Below, piece after piece: positions 25,183-33,284 of a DNA stretch of 59,260 nucleotides; the first letter of the stretch is position 1, and every line of letters begins with the position of its first letter. The notes below the pieces were generated by a model. That model searched no databases. It was given only the letters and a program-made list of their open reading frames with translations, and had not been told where the DNA came from. The DNA lies in assembly GCA_041862375.1 (NCBI GenBank), contig JBGVTE010000130.1, positions 1 to 59,260 of the forward strand. Reading direction: 5' to 3'. The translations under genes were made by a program, and so were the position numbers. The DNA comes from WVZL01 sp041862375 (lineage in GTDB: Bacteria; Acidobacteriota; Aminicenantia; Aminicenantales; Aminicenantaceae).

Positions 25183-25362
25183 TGGGGTCAGGCTTTCATA
25201 ACTTTTATAATTTTAATTTTCATCTGTTTTTCCTTAAAGTTTTAAAGGTAAAGGAAGGTGTTTTATTCTTTGCCGCTGAAAATAGTTTGGTGAAATCTAA
25301 CTACACTATAAAAGCAGAAAAGTATCTTATCTAGTTATCAAAGTTATGAAAGCCTGACCCCA
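25183..25362. repeat. 180-bp element with perfect 23-bp terminal inverted repeats
   Basis: The arm at 25183-25205 begins TGGGGTCAGGCTTTCATAAC. It recurs exactly inverted at 25340-25362, which ends TTATGAAAGCCTGACCCCA. The A+T-rich interior codes for nothing. The ends recall the GGGGTCAGG-type repeats often mobilised by IS200/REP-associated transposases, or a MITE. It lies between two divergent operons. The -35 boxes for both (TTGACA on the left, TTGACT on the right) lie 3-4 bp beyond its ends, so it could also serve as a bidirectional control site. Confidence 0.8.
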
Positions 25363-25365
25363 ATG

Positions 25366-25395
25366 TTGACTGAATTAAGAGAAAAGACTTATAAT
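25366..25395 (+). promoter_or_regulatory. nadC-nadB promoter, apparently leaderless
   Basis: TTGACT (25366-25371), 18 bp, then perfect TATAAT (25390-25395). The nadC ATG follows after only eight bases, so transcription should begin at or next to the start codon. No Shine-Dalgarno is present. Confidence 0.65.
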
Positions 25396-25403
25396 TTTTC
25401 CAG

Positions 25404-26237
25404 ATGAAAGCAAGAGAAATAGATGAAATTATTGAAAATGCCCTGAGAGAAGATATGCCTCGAGGGGATGTTACATCAGAAAGCATTATTCCTTCCCAGT
25501 CTATCTCAGAAGCCATCATTCTGGCCAAAGAATCAGGAGTACTTGCAGGGATAGATATTGCTAAGCGTGTATTTGAGAAAATTGACCCCTCCGTTAGTTT
25601 TGAAAAAAAATTTGAAGACAGTCAGGTATTTAGGAGAAAAGATATCCTGGCCAGTCTTAGAGGAAGTTCAATCTCAATTCTTAAAGGAGAGCGTACAGCT
25701 CTAAATTTTCTCCAGAGAATGTCAGGTATTGCAACTAAGACGAGTAAGTTTGTCCAGGCCACAAAAGGAACAAATACCAAAATTTTAGATACGAGAAAGA
25801 CTACTCCAGGGCTGAGAATTCTTGAAAAATATGCAGTCAAGATGGGAGGAGGAGTTAATCATCGCTTTAGTCTTTCTGATATGATTCTTATAAAGGATAA
25901 CCATTTAAAATTAGTGGGCAGTGTATTCAAGGCAATTAAACAAGCTAAGGAAAGGAGTAGGAAGGATATAAAAATAGAGGTGGAGACAAAAAATTTAGAG
26001 GAAGTTAAAGAAGCAGTTAAAGGCAAAGCTGATATGATCATGCTCGATAATATGTCTTTGCAGGAAATGAAAGAAGTTGTAAAATTTGTGAGTGGAAAAA
26101 TACCACTTGAAGTTTCCGGCAAAGTTAGTTTAAAAAAAGTTAAAAATATTGCCCTTTTAGGAATAAATTATATTTCAGTGGGGAGTTTGACTCATTCTTT
26201 TAAATCCCTGGATATGAGCTTAGAGTTTTTGAGCTAG
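25404..26237 (+). CDS. nadC: Nicotinate-nucleotide pyrophosphorylase (carboxylating)
   Basis: A 277-aa protein that converts quinolinate and PRPP to nicotinate mononucleotide in de novo NAD synthesis. Family motifs are GDVTSESIIP, GERTALNFLQRMSGIAT, ILDTRKTTPGLRILEKYAVKMGGGVNHRFSLSDMILIKDNH (with catalytic Arg/Lys/His residues), KIEVETKNLEE, DMIMLDNMS and LEVSGKVSLKKV ending in ISVGSLTHS. Length is standard. nadB follows after 6 bp; nadA is not in the window. It is driven by a promoter whose -10 is eight bases before the ATG. Confidence 0.97.
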   Translation: MKAREIDEIIENALREDMPRGDVTSESIIPSQSISEAIILAKESGVLAGIDIAKRVFEKIDPSVSFEKKFEDSQVFRRKDILASLRGSSISILKGERTALNFLQRMSGIATKTSKFVQATKGTNTKILDTRKTTPGLRILEKYAVKMGGGVNHRFSLSDMILIKDNHLKLVGSVFKAIKQAKERSRKDIKIEVETKNLEEVKEAVKGKADMIMLDNMSLQEMKEVVKFVSGKIPLEVSGKVSLKKVKNIALLGINYISVGSLTHSFKSLDMSLEFLS

Positions 26238-26243
26238 AGAGCC

Positions 26244-27809
26244 ATGGAAGGTTTAAAGACAGATGTTTTGGTAATAGGTTGTGGGATAGCTGGAGCAAGT
26301 GCTGCTTTGGAGGCTGCCAAGAGCGGATTGAGAATTATTGTTATTACAAAAGAGCCCGCTCTTGAAGAGACAAACACCTACTACGCGCAAGGAGGAATTG
26401 TCTCCTTGGGTCATGATGACAATCCCGAGCTTTTAAAAGAAGATATCATGGAAACAGGGGATGGAATTAATAATCCTCAAGCAGTTGAGGTTTTGGCCAG
26501 AGAAGGTAAAGAACTTGTTGAAAAAGTCTTAATAAATGAATTAAAAATTCCGTTTAGCAGGAGTTCCCCGGACGCCTTAGACTATGCTCAAGAGGCAGGC
26601 CATTCTCGAAGACGTATCCTTCATATAAAGGATATGACAGGCCGGGCTATCGAAGAAAAATTCATTGAGGTTCTAAAAAAGTACACAAATGTAACACTCT
26701 TATCGGATCATACCGCTGTCGACCTGCTTACTGTACCTCATCACTCAAAAAATCCCAGGTCTTTTTATAAAGATTCCCAATGCATTGGAGCTTATGTTTT
26801 AGATAATAAGTCGAAAAAAGTAAAAACAATTTTTGCTCCATATACAATCCTTGCAACAGGAGGTTGTGGCGCAGTCTATCTGTATACTTCAAACCCTAAA
26901 GGAGCTATTGGAGATGGATATGCAATGGCTTACAGGGCAGGTGCTGGATTAGTTAATATTGAGTATATCCAGTTTCATCCTACATCTCTTTTTCACCGAG
27001 ATGCAGAAGGATTTCTGATTTCCGAAACTGTAAGAGGAGAAGGAGCCAGACTGAAAACGAAAGAGGGCAAGACTTTCATGGAGAATTATAACAAATTAAA
27101 AGAGCTTGCTCCTCGTGATGAGGTAACAAGAGCTATCTATGAGGAAATGACCAACTCCAACTCGAGTTATGTCTACTTGGATCTGGCTTCATATGCAAAC
27201 TTTGATATAAAAAAAAGATTTCCCACCATATACCGCACCTGCCTTGAATACGGAATCAATATAACTAAGGAACCTATTCCCGTTGTTCCAGCTGCGCACT
27301 ATTGTTGTGGAGGTGTCTTGGTAGACAGTCATGGAAAGAGCACTCTGAAAGGGCTGTATGCAGTAGGTGAAGTATCCTGTACAGGTGCTCATGGAGCAAA
27401 CCGCTTAGCTTCGACATCTCTTTTAGAGGGATTGGTGTGGGGAACGAGGGCAGCCAGGTACATCGCATCTCATTTCGATCCTCAAACACCGTACAAGACT
27501 TCTGAGATTCACGAGTGGTATTACCCAAAAGTAGAAGAAGAAATCGACCCTGCATTGATCAACCAGGATTGGTTTCTTATAAAATCGACTATGTGGAATT
27601 ATACCGGAATAATCAGGACAAGAAAGAGGCTGGAAAGAGCGATTGCTGATCTGGATTATCTCCGTCACCGGATTGAAAAATTTTATAAAGAAGCAAAAAT
27701 GGATCCTAAAGTAGTTGGGTTGAAGCATGGAATTCAAGTTGCTCAGTTAATCACTAGGGCAGCCATAAGTAATACTGTCAGCCGGGGAGCCCACTATATT
27801 AAAAACTAA
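26244..27809 (+). CDS. nadB: L-aspartate oxidase
   Basis: A 521-aa FAD enzyme that oxidises L-aspartate to iminoaspartate for quinolinate synthesis. The N-terminal dinucleotide fold is VLVIGCGIAGASAALEAAKSG, then ETNTYYAQGGIV, EAGHSRRRILHIKDMTGR, GGCGAVYLYTSNPKGAIGDGYAMAYRAGA, QFHPTSL and ETVRGEGA. HYCCGGVLVD and GLYAVGEVSCTGAHGANRLASTSLLEGLVWG complete the flavin site, and an all-helical C-terminal domain follows. It sits 6 bp after nadC. Its product needs NadA, encoded elsewhere. Length is normal. Confidence 0.96.
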   Translation: MEGLKTDVLVIGCGIAGASAALEAAKSGLRIIVITKEPALEETNTYYAQGGIVSLGHDDNPELLKEDIMETGDGINNPQAVEVLAREGKELVEKVLINELKIPFSRSSPDALDYAQEAGHSRRRILHIKDMTGRAIEEKFIEVLKKYTNVTLLSDHTAVDLLTVPHHSKNPRSFYKDSQCIGAYVLDNKSKKVKTIFAPYTILATGGCGAVYLYTSNPKGAIGDGYAMAYRAGAGLVNIEYIQFHPTSLFHRDAEGFLISETVRGEGARLKTKEGKTFMENYNKLKELAPRDEVTRAIYEEMTNSNSSYVYLDLASYANFDIKKRFPTIYRTCLEYGINITKEPIPVVPAAHYCCGGVLVDSHGKSTLKGLYAVGEVSCTGAHGANRLASTSLLEGLVWGTRAARYIASHFDPQTPYKTSEIHEWYYPKVEEEIDPALINQDWFLIKSTMWNYTGIIRTRKRLERAIADLDYLRHRIEKFYKEAKMDPKVVGLKHGIQVAQLITRAAISNTVSRGAHYIKN

Positions 27810-28052
27810 CTAGGTTTATCACCTTCCTCTGGTATGTCTTATTTATTTCCCCGATAAGTGTGCAATATCAAGGCTGTAAATCCCGCTTTTTATAAATCAA
27901 ATCTTAGATATCATACTATTTATTCTCTTCGTCACTCTTAAAAACTCAGAAATGCAGGCCTGATACATCTAAGACTATTTTTGTGATATTTTTCTGCAAT
28001 AGAAACCAGGCTAAAGAAAGAACTGAGACAAACTGGAAAGGCAATTAATGAG

Positions 28053-28081
28053 TGGAGAAATAAAATCAGTTATTTTATAAT
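28053..28081 (+). promoter_or_regulatory. Probable promoter of the ileS operon
   Basis: TGGAGA (28053-28058, four of six), a 17-bp spacer and a perfect TATAAT (28076-28081) lie 31 bp before the ileS ATG. The 303-bp spacer (27810-28112) holds nothing else I can support; in particular there is no T-box sequence (no AGGGTGG...ACCGCG). Confidence 0.45.
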
Positions 28082-28112
28082 ATGAAGCTAAATGTAGACG
28101 CTGGAGAATGTG

Positions 28113-30890
28113 ATGGCCGAGAATCTAGAAATAAAAGATACTCTGAATCTTCCTCAAACTCCTTTTTCCATGAAGGCTAAACTTCCTCAAAAAGAACCGG
28201 AAATTTTAAAGAAATGGAGTCAGATTGGTCTTTACCAGAAAATTCTGGAAAAAAGAAAAGATGGTCCTGTTTTTATTCTTCATGACGGTCCACCTTATGC
28301 TAATGGAAGAATTCATTTGGGAACAGCCCTGAACAAGATTTTGAAAGATTTTGTGGTCAAATCCAAAACCATGCAGGGCTATAAATCTCCTTATTTACCC
28401 GGTTGGGATTGTCATGGGCTTCCGATAGAAATCAGAGTTGATCAATTATTAGGAGAAAAGAAAAAAAAGATGTCTATTATAGATTTCAGAGAAGAATGCA
28501 AAAATTATGCTCTTAAGTACATAGATATCCAGAGGAAAGACTTCATCCGACTTGGCGTTTTTGGCCAGTGGGAAAAGCCTTACTTGACTATGAATTCTGA
28601 GTATGAGGCAGAAGTTATCCGTCACCTTGCATCTTTTTTTGCAACTGGAAATGTATACAAAGGCAAAAAGCCTGTCCACTGGTGTCCACATTGCAGGACT
28701 GCTTTGGCTGAGGCTGAAATTGAATATAAGGACCGTAAATCCCCATCAATTTATGTGAAGTTTCCAATGATTTCCGACCTTTCTCGAAAGTTTCCTGAGC
28801 TAAAAGGAAAAGAGGTTTCGGTACTGATTTGGACTACTACACCATGGACATTACCGGCTAACCTCGCTATCGCTTTTCATCCTGAGTATGAATACGCAGC
28901 CTTCGAAACTCGAGGAGTAGTCTTTATTGCTGCCAGAAGGCTTATTCCGGTTCTAGCCGAGGTGCTCAACCTCCCTGAGCCGAAAGTTCTGGTGACTTTA
29001 TCTGGAAAAGATATTGAAGGTTTAAAAGCTCAGCACCCCTTTATCAATAGAGAATCTATTTTTGTCCTTGCCGATTATGTCACTCTTGATCAGGGAACTG
29101 GATGTGTTCATACTGCACCTGGTCATGGGCATGATGATTATTTAACGGGCATGGCATATGACCTTGAAATTTATACTCCAGTAGATAATGAGGGTGCATT
29201 TGTTTCCCATGTAGAAAAATACGGCAGAATGAACGTCTTTGATGCGAATCAAGTGATAATTGAAGATATGAAAAAGGACGGATCTCTTCTCAAAGATGAA
29301 GAGATTACCCATTCTTATCCTCACTGCTGGCGGTGTAAGAATCCTGTTATTTTCCGGGCGACAGCTCAGTGGTTTATTTCAATGGATAAAGAAGATTTAA
29401 GAAAAAAAGCTTTATCAGAGATAGGAAATGTTGAATGGATTCCTTCATGGGGGGAAGAGAGAATTTCTCGCATGGTAGAAGCTCGACCTGATTGGTGTAT
29501 CTCACGGCAGCGCTCTTGGGGAGTACCTATCCCTGCTTTTTATTGCCATGAATGCGACCATATATTGGCTGGAGAGGAGATTGCTCTTAGAGTGGCTGAT
29601 GTTTTCGCCAAAGAAGGATCAAATTCATGGTACCTAAAAGAAGCTAAGGAATTGCTTCCGTCCGAGACAAAGTGTCCTCAGTGCAATTCAAAAAAATTCA
29701 ACAAAGAATATAATATCCTCGATGTGTGGTTTGAATCAGGGGCAAGTCACAATGTATTGGGAAGACGAGAAGAATTACAATGGCCTGCGGATATGTATTT
29801 AGAGGGACACGACCAGTATCGAGGATGGTTTAACAGCTCTCTCTTTGTTGGTGTTGCCTCCAAGAAAGCCTCTCCCTATAAAACAGTTATAATCCATGGT
29901 TTTGTTCTAGACGAAGAGGGAAGGGGTATGTCTAAGTCCCTGGGCAATTACATCGAGCCTGAAGAGATAATAAATGAGAATGGAGCCGAGGTTTTAAGAC
30001 TCTGGGTTGCTATGCATAACTATAAAGAAGATGCGCGATTCGGCAAAGAAACCCTTCAGAGGATTGTAGAAGCCTATCGAAAAATAAGAAATACCTGGAG
30101 ATTCATGATTGGCAACATTCATGATTTTTCTCCTGATGAAGATGAAGTAAAACTCGACGATTTGTTTCTCTTCGACAGATGGATACTGGATAAATCCAGG
30201 CAGGTAGGGCAAAAGGTATTAAAGTCATATGAATACTATGAGTTTCATGTTGTCTTCCATACGATATATAACTTTTTCACGGTAGAATTGAGCTCTTTTT
30301 ATCTAGATGTTATTAAAGACAGGCTCTATTGCTCGGCTAAAAATTCCCGCTTGAGAAAATCCGCTCAAACGGCTCTATTTTATATCCTCAAGAATACGTT
30401 GCTTTTGATGGCACCTCTTTTGCCTTTTACAACTGAAGAAGCTTGGGAAATCTTCCCCTCTTTCAGCGGAAAGGAAGAATCCATTCATCTGGAAAAGTTC
30501 CCAGAGTTCAAAGAGAAATGGCTGGAGGGTGAGCTTCTTCAAGAATGGGAGGGATTAATTCTTATTAGAGAAAAAGTCCTTAAACAACTTGAACAAGCCA
30601 GGGAAAACAAGCTAATCGGAAATTCCTTGGAAGCTCAAGTGGTTCTTAAAGCACCTTCATCAGAAATGAATTTACTTAAAAAGTACAAAAAAGAGCTTGC
30701 ACCTCTGTTTATTGTTTCCTCTGTTACACTTGAAGCTCAAAATATAGGTGAATTAAAGATCGAGATATTAAAAGCATCGGGAGAAAAATGTCAGAGGTGC
30801 TGGAACTTTTCAACTTATGTAGGAGAGAGCAAAGAGTTTCTCTACCTCTGCAAGCGATGTGAACAGGTTGTTAAAGAACTCGCGCCATGA
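28113..30890 (+). CDS. ileS: Isoleucyl-tRNA synthetase
   Basis: A class I synthetase of 925 aa when started at the ATG at 28113, which follows GGAG by six bases; a GTG at 28110 is adjacent. The HIGH motif lies in PPYANGRIHLG, the editing domain includes WTTTPWTLPANLAI and GTGCVHTAPGHG, WFESGASHN follows, and the KMSKS motif is GMSKSLGN. An anticodon-binding domain and C-terminal zinc module (CQRCW...LCKRC) complete it. The length and C-terminal zinc fit the bacterial type. It starts a four-gene overlapping operon with lspA, lgt and rluD. Confidence 0.98.
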   Translation: MAENLEIKDTLNLPQTPFSMKAKLPQKEPEILKKWSQIGLYQKILEKRKDGPVFILHDGPPYANGRIHLGTALNKILKDFVVKSKTMQGYKSPYLPGWDCHGLPIEIRVDQLLGEKKKKMSIIDFREECKNYALKYIDIQRKDFIRLGVFGQWEKPYLTMNSEYEAEVIRHLASFFATGNVYKGKKPVHWCPHCRTALAEAEIEYKDRKSPSIYVKFPMISDLSRKFPELKGKEVSVLIWTTTPWTLPANLAIAFHPEYEYAAFETRGVVFIAARRLIPVLAEVLNLPEPKVLVTLSGKDIEGLKAQHPFINRESIFVLADYVTLDQGTGCVHTAPGHGHDDYLTGMAYDLEIYTPVDNEGAFVSHVEKYGRMNVFDANQVIIEDMKKDGSLLKDEEITHSYPHCWRCKNPVIFRATAQWFISMDKEDLRKKALSEIGNVEWIPSWGEERISRMVEARPDWCISRQRSWGVPIPAFYCHECDHILAGEEIALRVADVFAKEGSNSWYLKEAKELLPSETKCPQCNSKKFNKEYNILDVWFESGASHNVLGRREELQWPADMYLEGHDQYRGWFNSSLFVGVASKKASPYKTVIIHGFVLDEEGRGMSKSLGNYIEPEEIINENGAEVLRLWVAMHNYKEDARFGKETLQRIVEAYRKIRNTWRFMIGNIHDFSPDEDEVKLDDLFLFDRWILDKSRQVGQKVLKSYEYYEFHVVFHTIYNFFTVELSSFYLDVIKDRLYCSAKNSRLRKSAQTALFYILKNTLLLMAPLLPFTTEEAWEIFPSFSGKEESIHLEKFPEFKEKWLEGELLQEWEGLILIREKVLKQLEQARENKLIGNSLEAQVVLKAPSSEMNLLKKYKKELAPLFIVSSVTLEAQNIGELKIEILKASGEKCQRCWNFSTYVGESKEFLYLCKRCEQVVKELAP

Positions 30891-31384
30891 GAAGAAGATT
30901 TATCTACTATTTATTAGTTTTCTCAGTCCTCATTGCTGATCAACTGACAAAGTATATAATCTCCCGCACACTAGAGCTTTATAAGAGCGTGGTTGTTATT
31001 CCTGGATTTTTTAGCATAACTCATGCAAGAAACCGAGGCGCAATCTTTGGTTTTTTTTCCCAGAGTGGAAGCCAGCTCATGCAAGTCATACTCACGGGTG
31101 CTTCTTTAATAGCCTTGGCCCTTGTTATTTATTATTTTTTCAAAACCTCTCCTGAAGATAAAATTATGAAGATCTCCCTTTCACTGATTCTTGGAGGAGC
31201 AATAGGGAATTTGATAGATAGAGTACTAAAGGGGTATGTAGTTGATTTTGCAGACTTCTACATTAAAAATTTGCATTGGCCATCTTTTAATTTTGCTGAT
31301 GCCTCCATCACTATAGGAGCTATTCTACTTGTCTATATCATTTTAAGAGGAAAACAAAAATGTTTCCTATCCTGGTCAAAATAG
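30887..31384 (+). CDS. lspA: Lipoprotein signal peptidase II
   Basis: A 165-aa membrane aspartyl protease that cleaves diacylglyceryl-modified prolipoproteins. It has four spans; RNRGAIFGFF, GGAIGNLIDRV (catalytic Asp) and VVDFADFYI with NFADASIT (second Asp) are clear. ATGA overlap with ileS (4 bp) implies translational coupling. It overlaps lgt by 25 bp, so the two lipoprotein-processing enzymes are made together. An ileS-lspA pairing is widespread in bacteria. Confidence 0.97.
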   Translation: MRRRFIYYLLVFSVLIADQLTKYIISRTLELYKSVVVIPGFFSITHARNRGAIFGFFSQSGSQLMQVILTGASLIALALVIYYFFKTSPEDKIMKISLSLILGGAIGNLIDRVLKGYVVDFADFYIKNLHWPSFNFADASITIGAILLVYIILRGKQKCFLSWSK

Positions 31385-32157
31385 GTCCATTTACCATTCA
31401 CACTTACGGATTTATGATGGCAGTGGGTGTGGCTTTCGCCCTGTTGTTTGTCTTTGTCCAAGCAAAAAAGCAAGGGCTTCATGGAGCAAAAATTGCAGAC
31501 GCTGCCTTCTGGACTATTATTATATCTCTAGTAGGGGCGAAACTAATCCTTTTTATCGGACACTTCTCTTATTATACTAAGTATCCTAAAGAGTTATTCA
31601 CTCTAGCCCGTTCAGGAGGAGTATTCCAGGGTGGTCTTGCATTCGGCGTTATCTTCGCACTCTGGTACCTTCGTAAGCACCGGATTCCAACCTGGAAAGT
31701 CGGAGATATTGTTGGACCTGCGTTAGCCCTCGGACATGGATTTGGCAGAATAGGGTGCTTCAATGCAGGTTGCTGTTTTGGCCGAGCATGTTCATTTCCT
31801 TGGGGTGTTAGTTTCCAGAATGAATACGCTCATAACCTGACTGGCATTCCTTTGAATGCACCTCTTCATCCTGTTCAGCTATATGAAGCTGCACTCAATT
31901 TTTTAAATTTCCTAATTTTGTTCGTAATTTTAAAAAGAAAGACTTTTGACGGCCAAGTTTTTTCTCTTTATATAATAAATTATTCCATAATTAGATACTT
32001 CGTTGAGTTTTTCAGGGGGGATCATCCTGAAAGGCTTTTTCTTATAAAGGGACCCTCACCTTATCTTAGTTTTTCTACACCTCAGCTTTTCTGTATCTTA
32101 GGTTTGATTTGTGGGATTGCTTTATACATATTTTTATTAAAAAGGAAAAGTGCCTAA
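31360..32157 (+). CDS. lgt: Prolipoprotein diacylglyceryl transferase
   Basis: A 265-aa membrane enzyme that transfers diacylglycerol from phosphatidylglycerol to the lipobox Cys. Seven spans are predicted. The signature is GHGFGRIGCFNAGCCFGR, with GGLAFG and HPVQLYEA nearby and the C-terminal YSIIRYFVEFFRGDHPE. It starts inside lspA (25-bp overlap) with GAGGA before its ATG and overlaps rluD by 8 bp. It precedes LspA in the pathway. Confidence 0.97.
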   Translation: MFPILVKIGPFTIHTYGFMMAVGVAFALLFVFVQAKKQGLHGAKIADAAFWTIIISLVGAKLILFIGHFSYYTKYPKELFTLARSGGVFQGGLAFGVIFALWYLRKHRIPTWKVGDIVGPALALGHGFGRIGCFNAGCCFGRACSFPWGVSFQNEYAHNLTGIPLNAPLHPVQLYEAALNFLNFLILFVILKRKTFDGQVFSLYIINYSIIRYFVEFFRGDHPERLFLIKGPSPYLSFSTPQLFCILGLICGIALYIFLLKRKSA

Positions 32158-33100
32158 GAGAGAATTCCTAATCACAACCTCAAATGGAGTAAATCAGAGA
32201 TTAGATATCTATTTATCTGAGAAAGTGAGGGAGTTGAGTAGATCTCAGATTCAAAAAGCAATTGAAGAAGGGAAGGCAAGGGTCAACAGAATAGAACAAA
32301 AATCAAGCTTCAGACTTAAAGATGGAGATAGAATTGAGATAGAGTTTAAACTCGCGGAGTTAGTGCGAGTCGAAAGTGAAGATCTTCCTCTGGATATTAT
32401 CTATGATGATGAGCACTTTGTCGTTATTGATAAACCCTCGGGAATGGTTGTTCATCCTGGAGCAGGAAATAAGCAAGGAACTCTAGTCAATGCTTTGTTA
32501 TTCCATTTTCCTGGCTTGAAAGAAATTGGGCCAGAAGAAAGGCCAGGTATTGTACACCGGCTGGACAAAGAAACTTCAGGTGTTCTTGTGGTGGCCAAGA
32601 CTTTAAAGGCTTACAGCGATTTGAAGAATCAATTCAGGAAGAGGCAGGTCGAAAAAAAATATTTTGGGCTTGTCTGGGGACGAATGCCTGAGAAAGAAGG
32701 GAAAATAGAAAGGCCTATTGGGCGCCATCCAAAACATGGAGAAAGGATATCGGTGAAAACGAGAAAGCCTCGTGCCGCAGTTACCCATTATAAAGTCCAG
32801 GAGGAGATGGGAGGTTTTAGCCTTCTTGAAATAAGACCTGTGACAGGGCGAACTCATCAAATAAGAGTACACCTTGCAGCCTCAGGTCATCCAATAGTGG
32901 GGGATATCCACTACGGAAGTCGGAAGTCAAAGATAAAATATCCGCGTCTTTTTCTTCATGCTTTCAGTCTGGCATTTTTTCATCCTGAGACAAAAAAAAG
33001 AATCGAGTTTTCCTCACCTATGCCACAGGAATTAAGAAAATTATTAGCTGGATTTAATTTCTCCTTTAAAAATGGAAGGATAAGAGGAAAAAACACATAG
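32150..33100 (+). CDS. RluD-type 23S rRNA pseudouridine synthase
   Basis: A 316-aa protein beginning at GTG (32150) after AAAGGAAAA. An S4 RNA-binding domain (residues about 12-75, RLDIYLSEKVRELSRSQIQKAIEEGKARVN) precedes the catalytic domain. GIVHRLDKETSGVLVVAKT holds the catalytic Asp, and GRTHQIRVHLAASGHPIVGD and PRLFLHAF follow. The RluA/RluD family modifies helix 69 or other sites of 23S rRNA. It is the last gene of the ileS operon and overlaps lgt by 8 bp. I avoid a firm RluD symbol because RluA, RluC and RluD are hard to separate by eye. Confidence 0.93.
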   Translation: MPKREFLITTSNGVNQRLDIYLSEKVRELSRSQIQKAIEEGKARVNRIEQKSSFRLKDGDRIEIEFKLAELVRVESEDLPLDIIYDDEHFVVIDKPSGMVVHPGAGNKQGTLVNALLFHFPGLKEIGPEERPGIVHRLDKETSGVLVVAKTLKAYSDLKNQFRKRQVEKKYFGLVWGRMPEKEGKIERPIGRHPKHGERISVKTRKPRAAVTHYKVQEEMGGFSLLEIRPVTGRTHQIRVHLAASGHPIVGDIHYGSRKSKIKYPRLFLHAFSLAFFHPETKKRIEFSSPMPQELRKLLAGFNFSFKNGRIRGKNT

Positions 33101-33174
33101 AATTTTACTCTATCTTATAGGAAATAAACAAGATAGCTCAGTCAAGCCCCGCACTAAAATTACTAAATTTTACC

Positions 33175-33204
33175 TTGAGTGGAAAGGAATATTTATTGTA
33201 TTAT
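33175..33204 (+). promoter_or_regulatory. Probable promoter of the EF-G-like gene
   Basis: TTGAGT (33175-33180), an 18-bp spacer and TATTAT (33199-33204, five of six) lie about 80 bp before the ATG at 33285. Confidence 0.4.
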
Positions 33205-33284
33205 ATTCATTGCTTAGTTACTAAAGCATTTGTACCTTACAAGTCTTAAGTCAATAAATTTCTTGTTTAAATGGAGGCTTCAAG

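Noticed and set aside
27810..28112. Possible T-box riboswitch before ileS
   Set aside because: No T-box sequence, specifier stem or terminator/antiterminator pair could be seen.
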